From: Magnetococcales bacterium DCbin4
Lineage (GTDB): Bacteria > Pseudomonadota > Magnetococcia > Magnetococcales > UBA8363
NCBI GenBank assembly: GCA_002753735.1
Contig: PEAN01000008.1
Location: 24,991-88,990 of the forward strand
Direction: 5' to 3'
DNA length: 64,000 bases
In this document: positions 33,677 to 42,352 of the stretch, one piece after another
How positions within the stretch are numbered: the stretch's first letter is position 1
How the letters are laid out: each line of letters begins with the position of its first letter
The notes under the pieces: model-generated
The model's input: only the letters and a program-made list of their open reading frames with translations
The model's database searches: none
Told to the model about the DNA's origin: nothing
Program-made: the position numbers and the translations under genes

Positions 33677-34993
33677 TCATGAGCGTGACAGTAAAGCTAA
33701 CGCGGCCTCAGCCAAGCGCAAAGCGAGCACGTCGTTGAGGAACAGATCCTCGGGTGGCAGTAACTCCACATATCCGCGTCCGCCACCCCCAGAAGCGTCT
33801 CCCCGTAGCGCCGTCAATCCGCCCGCCTGACGGAAAAAGGGCATGCCATTGCCATCACCGCGATAGGAGATGAGCCCTTGACTGCGCAATACCATGGTTT
33901 CCCCCACTTCTGGAGTCACGGAATCGACCCGGGTGCAATCGAACAGCAGCAAGGTGTCGAGGACTTCGGGAAGACGCTCCTGTCGAATCAGTGGAAAAAA
34001 AGGAGAGCAGAACAAGATCGGCCCCTGGCTCGGGGGTTCCCCGGACCAAGAGGCGCACAGGTCGCGCCCCATGGTGAAGGAGTGTGCTGTCCGCTGCACG
34101 CTCAGGCCGCGCAATACGCCCCACTGCGCCAATGCGTCTGTTGCGGCCACCAGGGTGATCGGTCGGAGAAACACATACTCGACCAGCTTATCGAGCAGTC
34201 GATCCAACAAGGAACGACCGTGAAGCTCCACCAGTCCCCATTCGGGCCCAAGCCTCAAGTCCACAGGCAATGTGGTATGAATCACAACCGGAACGCCCTC
34301 CGAAGGAAGCGACTTTCCCCGTCGGCGCACCGCCTCGCGTTTGACCTGTCGCCGAGCGTCTGCGCGGGGTTGCCTATTGCCCGACATCGATCCTGGTAAA
34401 CGTCGGTAATAATATAACGGATAAGGAACGCGCCTGGTCTGAAACCGCTCCGTAAACTTCAGCCAAAAATCAAAATCCTCCTGATAACGCAAGCTCTCGT
34501 TATAGCCTCCAATCTCCCTCCAGCAGGAACGGCGGTACAAACACCCCGCCGCAGGAGGAGAGAATTCATGTCCGGCCGAGGCAGGATCCTCCACCTGCCG
34601 CCCTTCCCCCACCAGATGGCCCTCGCCATCAACCACCAGATAGTCCCCATAGGTCAAGTCGACGTTCCGGGAAACGGCCGTAGCATAAAGCATTTCCAGG
34701 CACAGGGGATGCAACCAATCGTCCGCATCCAACCGGATCACCCATTCGCTCTTGATCGCAGCAATGCCGACATTAGCTGCGCTCGCCAATCCGACACCAT
34801 GCAACCGCAACGCCGTGACCCGGTCGTCCCGGTCGTAACGGGCGATGATTTCCGGGGTATCATCCGTGCTCCCATCATCCACTACCACCAAACGCCAGGT
34901 TTCACGAATCGTCTGGGCCAGAACACTTTCCAAACACTGGGATAGAAAACGGCCATAGTTATGAGCTGTAACGATGATACCGATGCGTTCCAA
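33677..34993 (-). CDS. Family-2 glycosyltransferase fused to a nucleotidyltransferase-like domain
   Basis: A 438-residue protein. The N-terminal ~230 residues are a GT-A family-2 transferase: IGIIVTAHNYGRFLSQCLESVL, VVVDDGSTDDT, VIRLDADDWLHP (DxD), then YRRSCWREIGGYNESLRYQEDFDFWLKF. After a short Arg/Lys linker the last ~190 residues look like a degenerate cytidylyltransferase (CMP-sugar synthetase fold): GLVELHGRSLLDRLLDKL, RPITLVAATDALAQWG, and an ending LNDVLALRLAEAALA. The usual N-terminal nucleotide loop (IPARxGS-like) is absent (VVIHTTLPVDLRLG), so this part may only bind or be structural. It likely transfers a sugar onto the glycan. The N-domain call is firm; the C-domain is an inference. 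Confidence 0.8.
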   Translation of the reverse strand: MERIGIIVTAHNYGRFLSQCLESVLAQTIRETWRLVVVDDGSTDDTPEIIARYDRDDRVTALRLHGVGLASAANVGIAAIKSEWVIRLDADDWLHPLCLEMLYATAVSRNVDLTYGDYLVVDGEGHLVGEGRQVEDPASAGHEFSPPAAGCLYRRSCWREIGGYNESLRYQEDFDFWLKFTERFQTRRVPYPLYYYRRLPGSMSGNRQPRADARRQVKREAVRRRGKSLPSEGVPVVIHTTLPVDLRLGPEWGLVELHGRSLLDRLLDKLVEYVFLRPITLVAATDALAQWGVLRGLSVQRTAHSFTMGRDLCASWSGEPPSQGPILFCSPFFPLIRQERLPEVLDTLLLFDCTRVDSVTPEVGETMVLRSQGLISYRGDGNGMPFFRQAGGLTALRGDASGGGGRGYVELLPPEDLFLNDVLALRLAEAALALLSRS

Positions 34994-35008
34994 GATGTTC
35001 GCGTCCCT

Positions 35009-36097
35009 TTAATTGACAGTCATCCCGGAGACAAGCAACGACTCCACCAGATCTACTACCGCAGCTATAGCACCACGATGACTATGATAGGCCACGTCGG
35101 AAACAATGCCCGGAAACGCCCCGAGACGCCCTCCCCAGGCGCGCCATGTTTCCGGCTGCATGAGAGAGTTCTCCGGAACCCAATCGTCCAAGCGGTCCCG
35201 GATATTGTTCACCGGTTTCCCCAGCATGGCGGCCTGCAACAGCAACATGGATGAAAGACCGTAGACCCGATCTGCGGCAGCCAGCATCATCCGGTCATCC
35301 GCCTCTCCCCATGTCACCATCCTGACAGCTCCCCCCCGGTCCCCGGATTCATTGGGATGGGGCCGCATGAGTACAACAACATCAGGGGTGTCCCGCCTCT
35401 CCTCCGCGAGTATCCCCTCCCACAGATGATCCTGGCCGGGACGTCCAAAGAAGATTCCTCGGCAACCGGATCCACAGCGTTGATGAAATTTATGGTCGTG
35501 AAGCCGTTCAGACGCCAGCAGAACCACCTTGACGTCAGCGGCAATTCCCAACCGGGCGCGAGTCTCCGATCGCAATGCCGTCCACTGCTCCGGTTCCAGA
35601 CTCATGAACTGCTCCAACCCAGGATGCCCCGTAACCCGGAGTGCCCAGGGAGGAAACCCCATCCGGTGGAGCTGGCTGGCGGAAACCTCATCCATCACAG
35701 CGACACGATCCGGCGCAAGCCCCTCGGCCAAACTTCCCTCAGGGGTGAGAAATCGATCCAACCCTTTCCAACTATCCATCAGCCCCACAGTAGGACCACG
35801 ACGGTTGATCTCAGTCCATGCGGCGGCACCATCCGGGCACCAAGTCGGGTGTCCCACCCCCCCAAGGGCGACATCCCAGACGAGCCCCCCGCATGTTTTG
35901 CTTTCCCATGGAGCCGTCTCCACGGATTCCCCGCAACGATTCCGCAACAGATCCAACCCGGGCGGCAGCGCACGGACCAAGCAGCGGTGACCACGACGAC
36001 ACAACGCCTGAACCACAGGAGCCAATGCCGCTCCAGCGCCCATTTCCCAAGCGAAGACCAGAATCGTCGCTCCACTGCTCAAGTGTGTTGCGGCCAC
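35009..36097 (-). CDS. GT-B-fold-like glycosyltransferase or sugar-nucleotide hydrolase, unassigned
   Basis: A 362-residue soluble protein from a GTG start (36097), 4 bases after the SQD1-like stop. A glycine-rich N-terminus (GATILVFAWEMGAGAALAPVVQALCRRGH) resembles the first Rossmann part of MurG/PseG-type proteins. The second half has VVVLMRPHPNESGDRGG and then DRVYGLSSMLLLQAAMLGKPV, a pattern common in GT-B enzymes where the sugar-nucleotide is held. In a nonulosonic-acid cluster the missing step is a UDP-sugar hydrolase or hydrolysing 2-epimerase (PseG or LegG role), and this is the best candidate by position. An ordinary glycosyltransferase is equally possible. Codon use is high in G and C. 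Confidence 0.55.
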   Translation of the reverse strand: MAATHLSSGATILVFAWEMGAGAALAPVVQALCRRGHRCLVRALPPGLDLLRNRCGESVETAPWESKTCGGLVWDVALGGVGHPTWCPDGAAAWTEINRRGPTVGLMDSWKGLDRFLTPEGSLAEGLAPDRVAVMDEVSASQLHRMGFPPWALRVTGHPGLEQFMSLEPEQWTALRSETRARLGIAADVKVVLLASERLHDHKFHQRCGSGCRGIFFGRPGQDHLWEGILAEERRDTPDVVVLMRPHPNESGDRGGAVRMVTWGEADDRMMLAAADRVYGLSSMLLLQAAMLGKPVNNIRDRLDDWVPENSLMQPETWRAWGGRLGAFPGIVSDVAYHSHRGAIAAVVDLVESLLVSGMTVN

Positions 36098-36101
36098 GGA
36101 C

Positions 36102-37250
36102 CTATTTCCATGTGACGCCTCGAAAAATAGTCTCCTTGCGAATATGTTCCCTGTAAGTCAACACGGTGCTCAACATCTTGTCCAATCTCTCTTCAGTGAG
36201 GTAATGAGGCTCCAGCCCCAAGCTCAACAGCCCAGTATGCATGGGATTGTAATAGTGATCCTCCAATTCGACACGCGGATTCGGTATCGTCTGAATGGTC
36301 ACGTTGATCCCAAGACGGGACCCGGAAGCGCACACCCTTTCCGCCAGTTGGTTGACGCTGAAGGTTTCCGTGAACTGATTGAAGATACGCAGAGATCCAT
36401 GAGGCGCTGGATTCTCCACGCACAGGCGAACGCAATTCAGGGTGTCCATGATATTCAGATAGCCGCGGGTCTGGCCGCCCTTGCCGTAAACGGTCAAGGG
36501 ATAACCGATAGCTGCCTGGACAAGGAAACGATTCAAAACAGTCCCGAAGAGTTCGTCATAATTGAAAGAAGGCCATAACGCCTGGTGTTCCCTGTTCTCC
36601 TCGGTGAAGAGGCCGTAAACAGGCCCCTGCATTAAATCGGTCACAGCCAATCCATAGACACGCACATAGAACCAAAGAAGGTCAGTATCCATGATCTTGG
36701 TTGTGTGATAGAGGGAGCCGGCTTGGCGCGGATAGAGAAACTTTTGTGTACGGCCCTTGTGTTCGATATCGATCCATCCTTCCTCGATATCAATGTTGGG
36801 AGTACCATACTCACCCATGGTCCCCAGTTTGACGATGTGGGCGTCCGGGCAGAAATCCCGCACAGCGAAAACGATGTTGAGGGTCGCCATTAGATTATTG
36901 TGCAAGGTCAGGGATGCGGCACGGCGATCCATCATTGAGTACGGGGCGGAAGGTTGCTCGGCATAGTGAATGACCGCATCCGGTTTGAAGGACTGGAACA
37001 CCTCCATGGTGAAGTCCCACTGGGTTAGATCGCCTATCCAGACGCGAATCCCATGACCGGAAATCTTCTTCCACAACGTGACCCGTTCATGCAGAGTGGG
37101 TGTCGGCATCAGGGGCGACACGTCCACGCGCCGACAGATCTCCCGCCGCAGATAGTTATCCACAACCGCCGTTTCGTGCCCAAGCGCAGAGAGTTGCATG
37201 GCCGTCGGCCATCCAAGATAACCGTCGCCGCCCAGAATCAAAATCTTCAT
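36102..37250 (-). CDS. UDP-sulfoquinovose synthase-like (SQD1-type) NAD-dependent epimerase/dehydratase
   Basis: A 382-residue extended SDR that is strikingly like SQD1: opening MKILILGGDGYLGWPTAMQL, then IHYAEQPSAPYSMMDR, LGTMGEYGTPNIDIEEGWI, QAGSLYHTTKIMD (the YxxxK pair), LAVTDLMQGPVYG, and GQTRGYLNIMDTLNCVRL. In plants and cyanobacteria SQD1 converts UDP-glucose and sulfite to UDP-sulfoquinovose. Close relatives in glycan clusters may act as other epimerases or dehydratases. The catalytic Thr, Glu, Tyr and Lys of the family are all present. It stands between the DegT gene and the GT-B gene in a tight operon. The SQD1 activity itself is not proven. Confidence 0.8.
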   Translation of the reverse strand: MKILILGGDGYLGWPTAMQLSALGHETAVVDNYLRREICRRVDVSPLMPTPTLHERVTLWKKISGHGIRVWIGDLTQWDFTMEVFQSFKPDAVIHYAEQPSAPYSMMDRRAASLTLHNNLMATLNIVFAVRDFCPDAHIVKLGTMGEYGTPNIDIEEGWIDIEHKGRTQKFLYPRQAGSLYHTTKIMDTDLLWFYVRVYGLAVTDLMQGPVYGLFTEENREHQALWPSFNYDELFGTVLNRFLVQAAIGYPLTVYGKGGQTRGYLNIMDTLNCVRLCVENPAPHGSLRIFNQFTETFSVNQLAERVCASGSRLGINVTIQTIPNPRVELEDHYYNPMHTGLLSLGLEPHYLTEERLDKMLSTVLTYREHIRKETIFRGVTWK

Positions 37251-37254
37251 GGCC

Positions 37255-38562
37255 TCATGACCTTTCGTCCTGCCAGGTTCTCAATGCCTCCGCATGGTCA
37301 CGGATCCGGGCCAACGCACGCCCAAACTCATCAATCTCCTCCCCGGTATGAGGTTGACGGCAAATATTGGTAACGATGATGTGCCGGGTCTGCACCCGCT
37401 CCACCACGGGACAAAGCCCCCGCTGGTAATGGCAATCCCGATCATAGAGCGGAAAAACCTTGGAGAAACCCGGATCGTCCCGGTGCTGATGCCGGGCGAA
37501 TAAAGGAAGCCAGTAGAGGGGGAGAACATACTCGGCGGCATGGATCCCCTCCGCCTGCAGGGCCGCCAGCACGGTGTCGCGCGTGAGACCAAGCTCCTCC
37601 TCCTGATAAAGCATGGGATAGAGATAGTAAACGTGACTGCACCCCTCGCGCACCCGGGCTGGCTGAATGAACGGGAACGCCGCCAGGATTTCGGTCAGTT
37701 GCCCCGCCAATTGAATCCGACCTGCATTCAACTCGTCCAGCTTGGCCAATTGGGGAATAGCGACGGCTGCACTCAATTCGGTCAGCCGGTAGTTGTATCC
37801 TACCAGTTCCGCCGGTTCCTCGCGTTTCCAGTCCGAAAGGACCATCTCCCCGTGATTGCGCACCAACCGCAGGTTTTCTGCCAGCTTTTGGTCATTAGTC
37901 ACCGCCACGCCGCCTTCGCCGCATTGAATGGTTTTATGACGATTAAGGCTGAAGACACCCATATGGGCAACGGTTCCGGTAAGCTGGCCCCGATAAAGGG
38001 CACCTGGTGCTTGGGCGTTGTCTTCAATGACGCTCAGACCGTGCCGCTTTGCCAAGGTGAGAATCGGAAGGATATCCGCCGATTGGCCAAACAGATTGAC
38101 AGCCATGATGGCTTTGGTGCGCGAGGTGATGACGGCGGCGATTTTTTCAGCATCAATACAGAACATCTCAGGCTCGATGTCCACAAAAACCGGAACTGCC
38201 CGACACATCACCACCGCAGCCACCGTAGCGGACATGGTGTACGGCGGGACGATCACTTCGTCTCCGGGTCCGACACCGAGAGCGATGAGACAGCCATGCA
38301 GAGCGCTGGTTGCCGAATTAAAGGATACCGCCCAGTCACATTTGAACCGATCCCGGAAACATGCCTCCAGCTCCTGCACCGCCGGCCCCCCCAGGAACGC
38401 ATTGTTGCCCCGGGCCACGAATCCCGACAACAGACCCGTGTCAAGAACGGCCATGACCCGGCGTTTTTCCTCATCGCCGATGGTGTTATAAGGCAGGTAC
38501 GGCCGACTCCGAATCGGCACACCCCCGAGGAGGGCGGGTAGTCCGGTCATAGGGCCATCCAA
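37255..38562 (-). CDS. DegT/DnrJ/EryC1/StrS-family sugar aminotransferase
   Basis: A 435-residue PLP enzyme. The family hallmarks are FLGGPAVQELEACF, SFNSATSALHGCLIALGVGPGDEVIVPPYT, FVDIEPEMFCID, the Asp binding PLP in VIEDNAQAPGA, and the catalytic Lys in FSLNRHKTIQCGEGG. It transfers an amino group to a keto sugar nucleotide, fitting the product of the 4,6-dehydratase or of the Gfo/Idh enzyme encoded next to it. The gene lies 3 bases after the oxidoreductase gene. The C-terminal ~90 residues are normal for the family. The start could also be MTGLPA (38550). Confidence 0.93.
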   Translation of the reverse strand: MDGPMTGLPALLGGVPIRSRPYLPYNTIGDEEKRRVMAVLDTGLLSGFVARGNNAFLGGPAVQELEACFRDRFKCDWAVSFNSATSALHGCLIALGVGPGDEVIVPPYTMSATVAAVVMCRAVPVFVDIEPEMFCIDAEKIAAVITSRTKAIMAVNLFGQSADILPILTLAKRHGLSVIEDNAQAPGALYRGQLTGTVAHMGVFSLNRHKTIQCGEGGVAVTNDQKLAENLRLVRNHGEMVLSDWKREEPAELVGYNYRLTELSAAVAIPQLAKLDELNAGRIQLAGQLTEILAAFPFIQPARVREGCSHVYYLYPMLYQEEELGLTRDTVLAALQAEGIHAAEYVLPLYWLPLFARHQHRDDPGFSKVFPLYDRDCHYQRGLCPVVERVQTRHIIVTNICRQPHTGEEIDEFGRALARIRDHAEALRTWQDERS

Positions 38563-38565
38563 AAA

Positions 38566-39576
38566 TTACAGTTCGCCATTATTTTTAATCCAGAAAACGG
38601 GTTGCCCGGGGGACAGGCGTTGTGCCCTGTCCAGAAGTTCTACACCGATGAGGGCGGAATCGGCTCCCGATGAGAGACGCGAAACGTCATCCATCCGAAC
38701 GGCGTCCAACAACTCGGCCAGGGCACGGGTAAAAGCTCCACGCCACTGACAGTACACGATTCGGGGGGTGGTTTCCAGGATTCGCAGGTGGGGAAACGCC
38801 TCATCCCTCCGGTCATCGCAATACTCCAGCCGACGACCGTTTTCGGTGACTCGGACCCGCGCCTCCTCGAACAGGAGTTCCAACTCAAAAATATTGTAAC
38901 GCCGACGAGGAATCGCGCGCAACACGCAGGAGGCGCCCTGACCGACCTGACCCACGATGGTAATGGGGCCGTCCCCGGAACCGTCGCGCGGCCCCTCGAG
39001 AAATAGGGTATTCGGCGTGATTCCGCCAACGAGGAAATGGACCAGATCCACCAAATGGCTACCGTTGTGAATCAACCCGTCGGCATAATAGCCATTGACC
39101 GCGTGCAGCGCACCAAAGCGCCTTTGGGCGATTTCCCCCCTCAGCGCCACCATTTCCGGAATGAACCGACGCCAGAAATTGACCTGAACGGGAATGCCGG
39201 TCTCCCAGGAGCGTTTGGCGATGGCGCGGGCTGCAGCAGCGTCCATGGCCATGGGCTTCTCGCACCAGATGCCGCGAACCCCGTCTTGACGCAACAAGTC
39301 GGACAGAATGGAATCGTGCAGGGTATCGGGCAGGCAGACACTGACGACCTGGATGGACTCATGGCGGAACATCTCCGTCATATCCTGGTACAAACGCAGA
39401 TGGGGAAAGATACCAGCGATCCACGCCCGGCGTTCGGCACCAGGTTCCACCACGGCTCGGAGGGTGACCTGCGCCTCCAGGGCGCGGTAACTCTCCAGAT
39501 GGATCATCGGCAGGGGAGAGCCGTCCGCACGTCCCAGGGCAATGGCTCCGGCACCGATGATCGCGGCGTTCATCAT
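38566..39576 (-). CDS. Gfo/Idh/MocA-family oxidoreductase
   Basis: A 336-residue NAD(P)-dependent oxidoreductase. The N-terminal Rossmann domain starts NAAIIGAGAIALG and has the SVCLPDTLHDSILSDLL and WCEKPMAMDAA motifs (the Lys of the EKP motif is catalytic in this family). The C-terminal domain includes FWRRFIPEMVALRGEIAQRRFG and GSHLVDLVHFLVGG. These enzymes often oxidise a sugar-nucleotide hydroxyl to a ketone before a DegT aminotransferase acts, which is the next gene. Its ATG overlaps the stop of the cytidylyltransferase gene by ATGA. Confidence 0.9.
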   Translation of the reverse strand: MMNAAIIGAGAIALGRADGSPLPMIHLESYRALEAQVTLRAVVEPGAERRAWIAGIFPHLRLYQDMTEMFRHESIQVVSVCLPDTLHDSILSDLLRQDGVRGIWCEKPMAMDAAAARAIAKRSWETGIPVQVNFWRRFIPEMVALRGEIAQRRFGALHAVNGYYADGLIHNGSHLVDLVHFLVGGITPNTLFLEGPRDGSGDGPITIVGQVGQGASCVLRAIPRRRYNIFELELLFEEARVRVTENGRRLEYCDDRRDEAFPHLRILETTPRIVYCQWRGAFTRALAELLDAVRMDDVSRLSSGADSALIGVELLDRAQRLSPGQPVFWIKNNGEL

Positions 39577-40364
39577 ATGTTCTGCAATTCCTTGTTCGGC
39601 TGCACCTGGGGGATATCCTGATTGATGGCACGAAGGTCGGGCCGTTCCAGGAGCAGACGAATCGCCGCCTCAGTGGAAAAGTTGGGATCTTTGGGAACGA
39701 GTTCGGCGAAAACCCGCTCCGCCATCTCAAAGTCTTCCGGGGTGTCCACGGTCATCCGCAATTCAGGATGACGCCAACCCTCGTAGATTCCCTTGGGAGG
39801 AAAGGCTCCTTTACGGTAAGGCACGTCAGAGCGGTTGTAAATGCAGAACAGACCCAACTCCCTCATCGCCGGATCTGTCACGCTCCGATGACGTTCCAAA
39901 AGGATACCGACATCAAGCACTTGGGCCGAAATGCCCCTGGGAACCACTCGCTCGGCATCCCAGTGGTCAGCAAAGTGCATGTGGGTACTGGCCGTGTACT
40001 GATAACCACCCTCTTCATAAAACTTAATCATGTCGTCAATGAAATCCGGATCAATAAAGGGATTGTCGCCGGTCAACGACACCAGGAGATCCCCGCCATG
40101 GGCACTCACGGCCTCGGCGACACGCCCCAGGAGGTCGTCTTCGCTCCCCCGGTAACATTCCACGCCGAGGCTGAATGCCAAGGCCGCGACCGGATCATCC
40201 CGTTCCAGAACCGTGGTCGCAACGATGATGGCGTCCAGCCGCCGGGAGCGTTTGACTCGCTTGATCAGGCGCTCAAGCATGGGTTCTCCGAACAACGGTT
40301 TCAGTACCTTGCCGTACAGACGGGTGGATCCCATACGGGCTTCGATGGTGGCAACGATTTTCAT
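39573..40364 (-). CDS. Cytidylyltransferase-family protein (SpsF / acylneuraminate cytidylyltransferase-like)
   Basis: A 263-residue nucleotidyltransferase with the SpsF-type start KIVATIEARMGSTRLYGKVLKPL (RMGSTRL nucleotide loop with Lys), ERLIKRVKRS, DAIIVATT, and GDNPFIDPDFIDDMI (metal-binding Asp). The C-terminus includes RMTVDTPEDFEMAERVF, the usual closing motif. The role is activation of a sugar, probably a nonulosonic acid to its CMP form, before transfer. It is translationally coupled to the Gfo/Idh gene and 15 bases after the acetyltransferase gene. Confidence 0.9.
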   Translation of the reverse strand: MKIVATIEARMGSTRLYGKVLKPLFGEPMLERLIKRVKRSRRLDAIIVATTVLERDDPVAALAFSLGVECYRGSEDDLLGRVAEAVSAHGGDLLVSLTGDNPFIDPDFIDDMIKFYEEGGYQYTASTHMHFADHWDAERVVPRGISAQVLDVGILLERHRSVTDPAMRELGLFCIYNRSDVPYRKGAFPPKGIYEGWRHPELRMTVDTPEDFEMAERVFAELVPKDPNFSTEAAIRLLLERPDLRAINQDIPQVQPNKELQNI

Positions 40365-40379
40365 GCAAGACTTGCTCCG

Positions 40380-40922
40380 TCAATAAGGACTGATCAGCGA
40401 CATGTTGATCACATTGTAGTATGTTCCTCCACTCAGGAAGACATCCCGAAGACAACCCTCCTCTTGGAATCCGGCCTTGGCGTAGGCGCGCCGGGCCGGG
40501 GTGTTGTCCTCCCTCACGCCCAGATGGATACGATGCAGATTCAACCGCTTGAAAGCATGCCCCGTCACCAGTCGGACGGCCTCGGCCCCACGTCCTCCGC
40601 CGCGCATATCCTTCTCACCGACAATAATTGCCAATTTCGCGTGGCGATGCTGCCAGTTGATGTCATGCAGACCGATATTGCCGATATGACGATGGCTGGC
40701 CTTGTCGATGATGGCCAGAACCAAGTCGGAGCGCCCGTCAGCAACCTTGTCGAAAAACGCCCTCATCTTTTTCTGTGAGTTGGGCCAAACCGCGTGATTG
40801 GTGAAAACGTCAGACTCCTGATCGTTGAACCATTGAAAGTAGGAGCCAACCAGATCCTGCTCCTCCAATCCACGCAGGTAAATGATCTCACCGACCAGAA
40901 ATGGGTGGTATAAATCCTTCAT
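40380..40922 (-). CDS. GNAT N-acetyltransferase (sugar-nucleotide type)
   Basis: The start is taken at ATG 40922 (MKDLYHPF; CGGAAG about 8 bases upstream), not the TTG at 40946. The 180-residue protein has the RimJ/PseH-like GNAT layout: IYLRGLEEQDLVGSYFQWFND, HIGNIGLHDINW, the acetyl-CoA loop MRGGGRGAEAVRLVTGHAF, LNLHRIHLGVREDNTPARRAYAKAGF. In nonulosonic-acid clusters such an enzyme acetylates the amino group placed by the DegT enzyme (PseH or LegH role), and the position here fits. The true substrate remains unknown. Confidence 0.88.
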   Translation of the reverse strand: MKDLYHPFLVGEIIYLRGLEEQDLVGSYFQWFNDQESDVFTNHAVWPNSQKKMRAFFDKVADGRSDLVLAIIDKASHRHIGNIGLHDINWQHRHAKLAIIVGEKDMRGGGRGAEAVRLVTGHAFKRLNLHRIHLGVREDNTPARRAYAKAGFQEEGCLRDVFLSGGTYYNVINMSLISPY

Positions 40923-40966
40923 GGTGAATGCTTCCGGCTTGTGCAAAGTGATGGACGTTCATCTTT

Positions 40967-42352
40967 TCACTGGATTTTCGGAATCGACGCCACAGGAATC
41001 ACCTCGGTGCGTCGCAAATACTCAATGAATCCCAAAAGAACGTTATCCCCATACTTGTGACTGGCGACCTGGATGCCGAACGGCAGATCCTTGGGACCGC
41101 GGAACGCCGGGATGTTGATCGTAGGAACCCCGCACATGGTGCAGATCAAACAGGCGTCCCTGATGGGACTCTCTTCCCGTCCTTCGGGAGCGACACCGTT
41201 GGATGAAAGCATCAATCCCACATCGACCCCCTGTTCCAGGAAAAATCGCTCCAGCGCATGATTCAACTCCGTCTGCTCCTGGAGGGCAACTCGGTAATCC
41301 GCCGGCGGCAATTCCATTCCACGTTCGATGATCTCCCGCAGAATAGGACTGAGACGCTCCGGGGACTCCGCCATTTCCCTGCGAAAATAATAGGAAAGAT
41401 CGGAGTCGTAGATACGACCGTGAATATCGTGTGCCCGGTCAAATTCCCTGGGCAGGTCCAATTCAACCAGTGTGACTCGTGGGTCGGCAGCCAACGTTCG
41501 GGCGAACTCCTCCAGCGCCTTGAGGGCGTAATCGGGGGCCTCCTTCGTCACATGGCTTTGCACCAGAGCGACCTTCCAGCGCTCCTTCTCCGGATGTTTC
41601 GCCAAGTTCTCATCCTTCAGGATGTGGTCACGCCCGCGCACGCGCATCACCTCGAACATTTCACGCAGGTCTTCAGGATACCGGGAGTAGAATCCAATCT
41701 GGTCAAGGGTGTCGGTGGTTTTCAGGACACCGGTCCGGGGAAGCCAACCGAAGGTCGGCTTGAATGCGTACACACCGCAAAAACTGGCGGGACGGATCAG
41801 GGAACCCGCCGTCTGGGTACCCAAGGCCACCGGGACCATACCCGCAGCCACAGCCGCCGCCGAACCACTGGACGAAGTTCCCGGAGTGCAGGTCAAACAG
41901 TGGGGATTGGAGGTGGGACCAGGTTCATGCACGGCGAATTCGGCAGTGACGGTTTTGCCGAAGACGATGGCATCTTCCCAACAGGCATGGGCCACGATCC
42001 GGGCATCATTGCCCGCTTTGTGGGTCTCCCAAATGCAACTGCCCATCTTGGTGGGCAGTACCCGGGTGTTGATCACATCCTTCACACCCATGGGCACGCC
42101 AGCCATGCGACCGCGAGAACGACCTGTGTTCCATTGTCGCTCCAACGTCACCGCCTGCTCCAAGGCGTAATCGGGATCCAACGTCTCCCATGCCTTGATG
42201 ATGGGTTCCACCTCCCGGCACCGCCCCAAAAAGGCCTGAACCGCATCGACCGGGCGCAAACGCCCCATCCTGACACGCGCGGCAATCTCCTTGCCGCCAA
42301 GCATCCAAACTTCAGAAGGTTCCATCCTTTTCGTCCCATCGTATGCGAGCAT
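40967..42352 (-). CDS. Amidase-signature family hydrolase
   Basis: A 461-residue amidase-signature protein. The catalytic Ser-cisSer-Lys residues are visible: Lys in GVPMGVKDVINT, the Ser-rich CTPGTSSSGSAAAVAAGMV, and the nucleophile region ALGTQTAGSLIRPASFCG. Family members hydrolyse amides or small carbamoyl compounds; GatA is a divergent relative. It has no GatB or GatC neighbours, so tRNA amidotransfer is unlikely. Its place upstream of the acetyltransferase gene suggests removal or exchange of an amide on a sugar, or supply of ammonia. That is an inference. The start may be MEPSEV (42325). Confidence 0.88.
   Translation of the reverse strand: MLAYDGTKRMEPSEVWMLGGKEIAARVRMGRLRPVDAVQAFLGRCREVEPIIKAWETLDPDYALEQAVTLERQWNTGRSRGRMAGVPMGVKDVINTRVLPTKMGSCIWETHKAGNDARIVAHACWEDAIVFGKTVTAEFAVHEPGPTSNPHCLTCTPGTSSSGSAAAVAAGMVPVALGTQTAGSLIRPASFCGVYAFKPTFGWLPRTGVLKTTDTLDQIGFYSRYPEDLREMFEVMRVRGRDHILKDENLAKHPEKERWKVALVQSHVTKEAPDYALKALEEFARTLAADPRVTLVELDLPREFDRAHDIHGRIYDSDLSYYFRREMAESPERLSPILREIIERGMELPPADYRVALQEQTELNHALERFFLEQGVDVGLMLSSNGVAPEGREESPIRDACLICTMCGVPTINIPAFRGPKDLPFGIQVASHKYGDNVLLGFIEYLRRTEVIPVASIPKIQ

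Noticed and set aside
37540-38541. 333-residue plus-strand ORF
   Set aside because: Shadow of the DegT aminotransferase gene, which has all family motifs on the minus strand.
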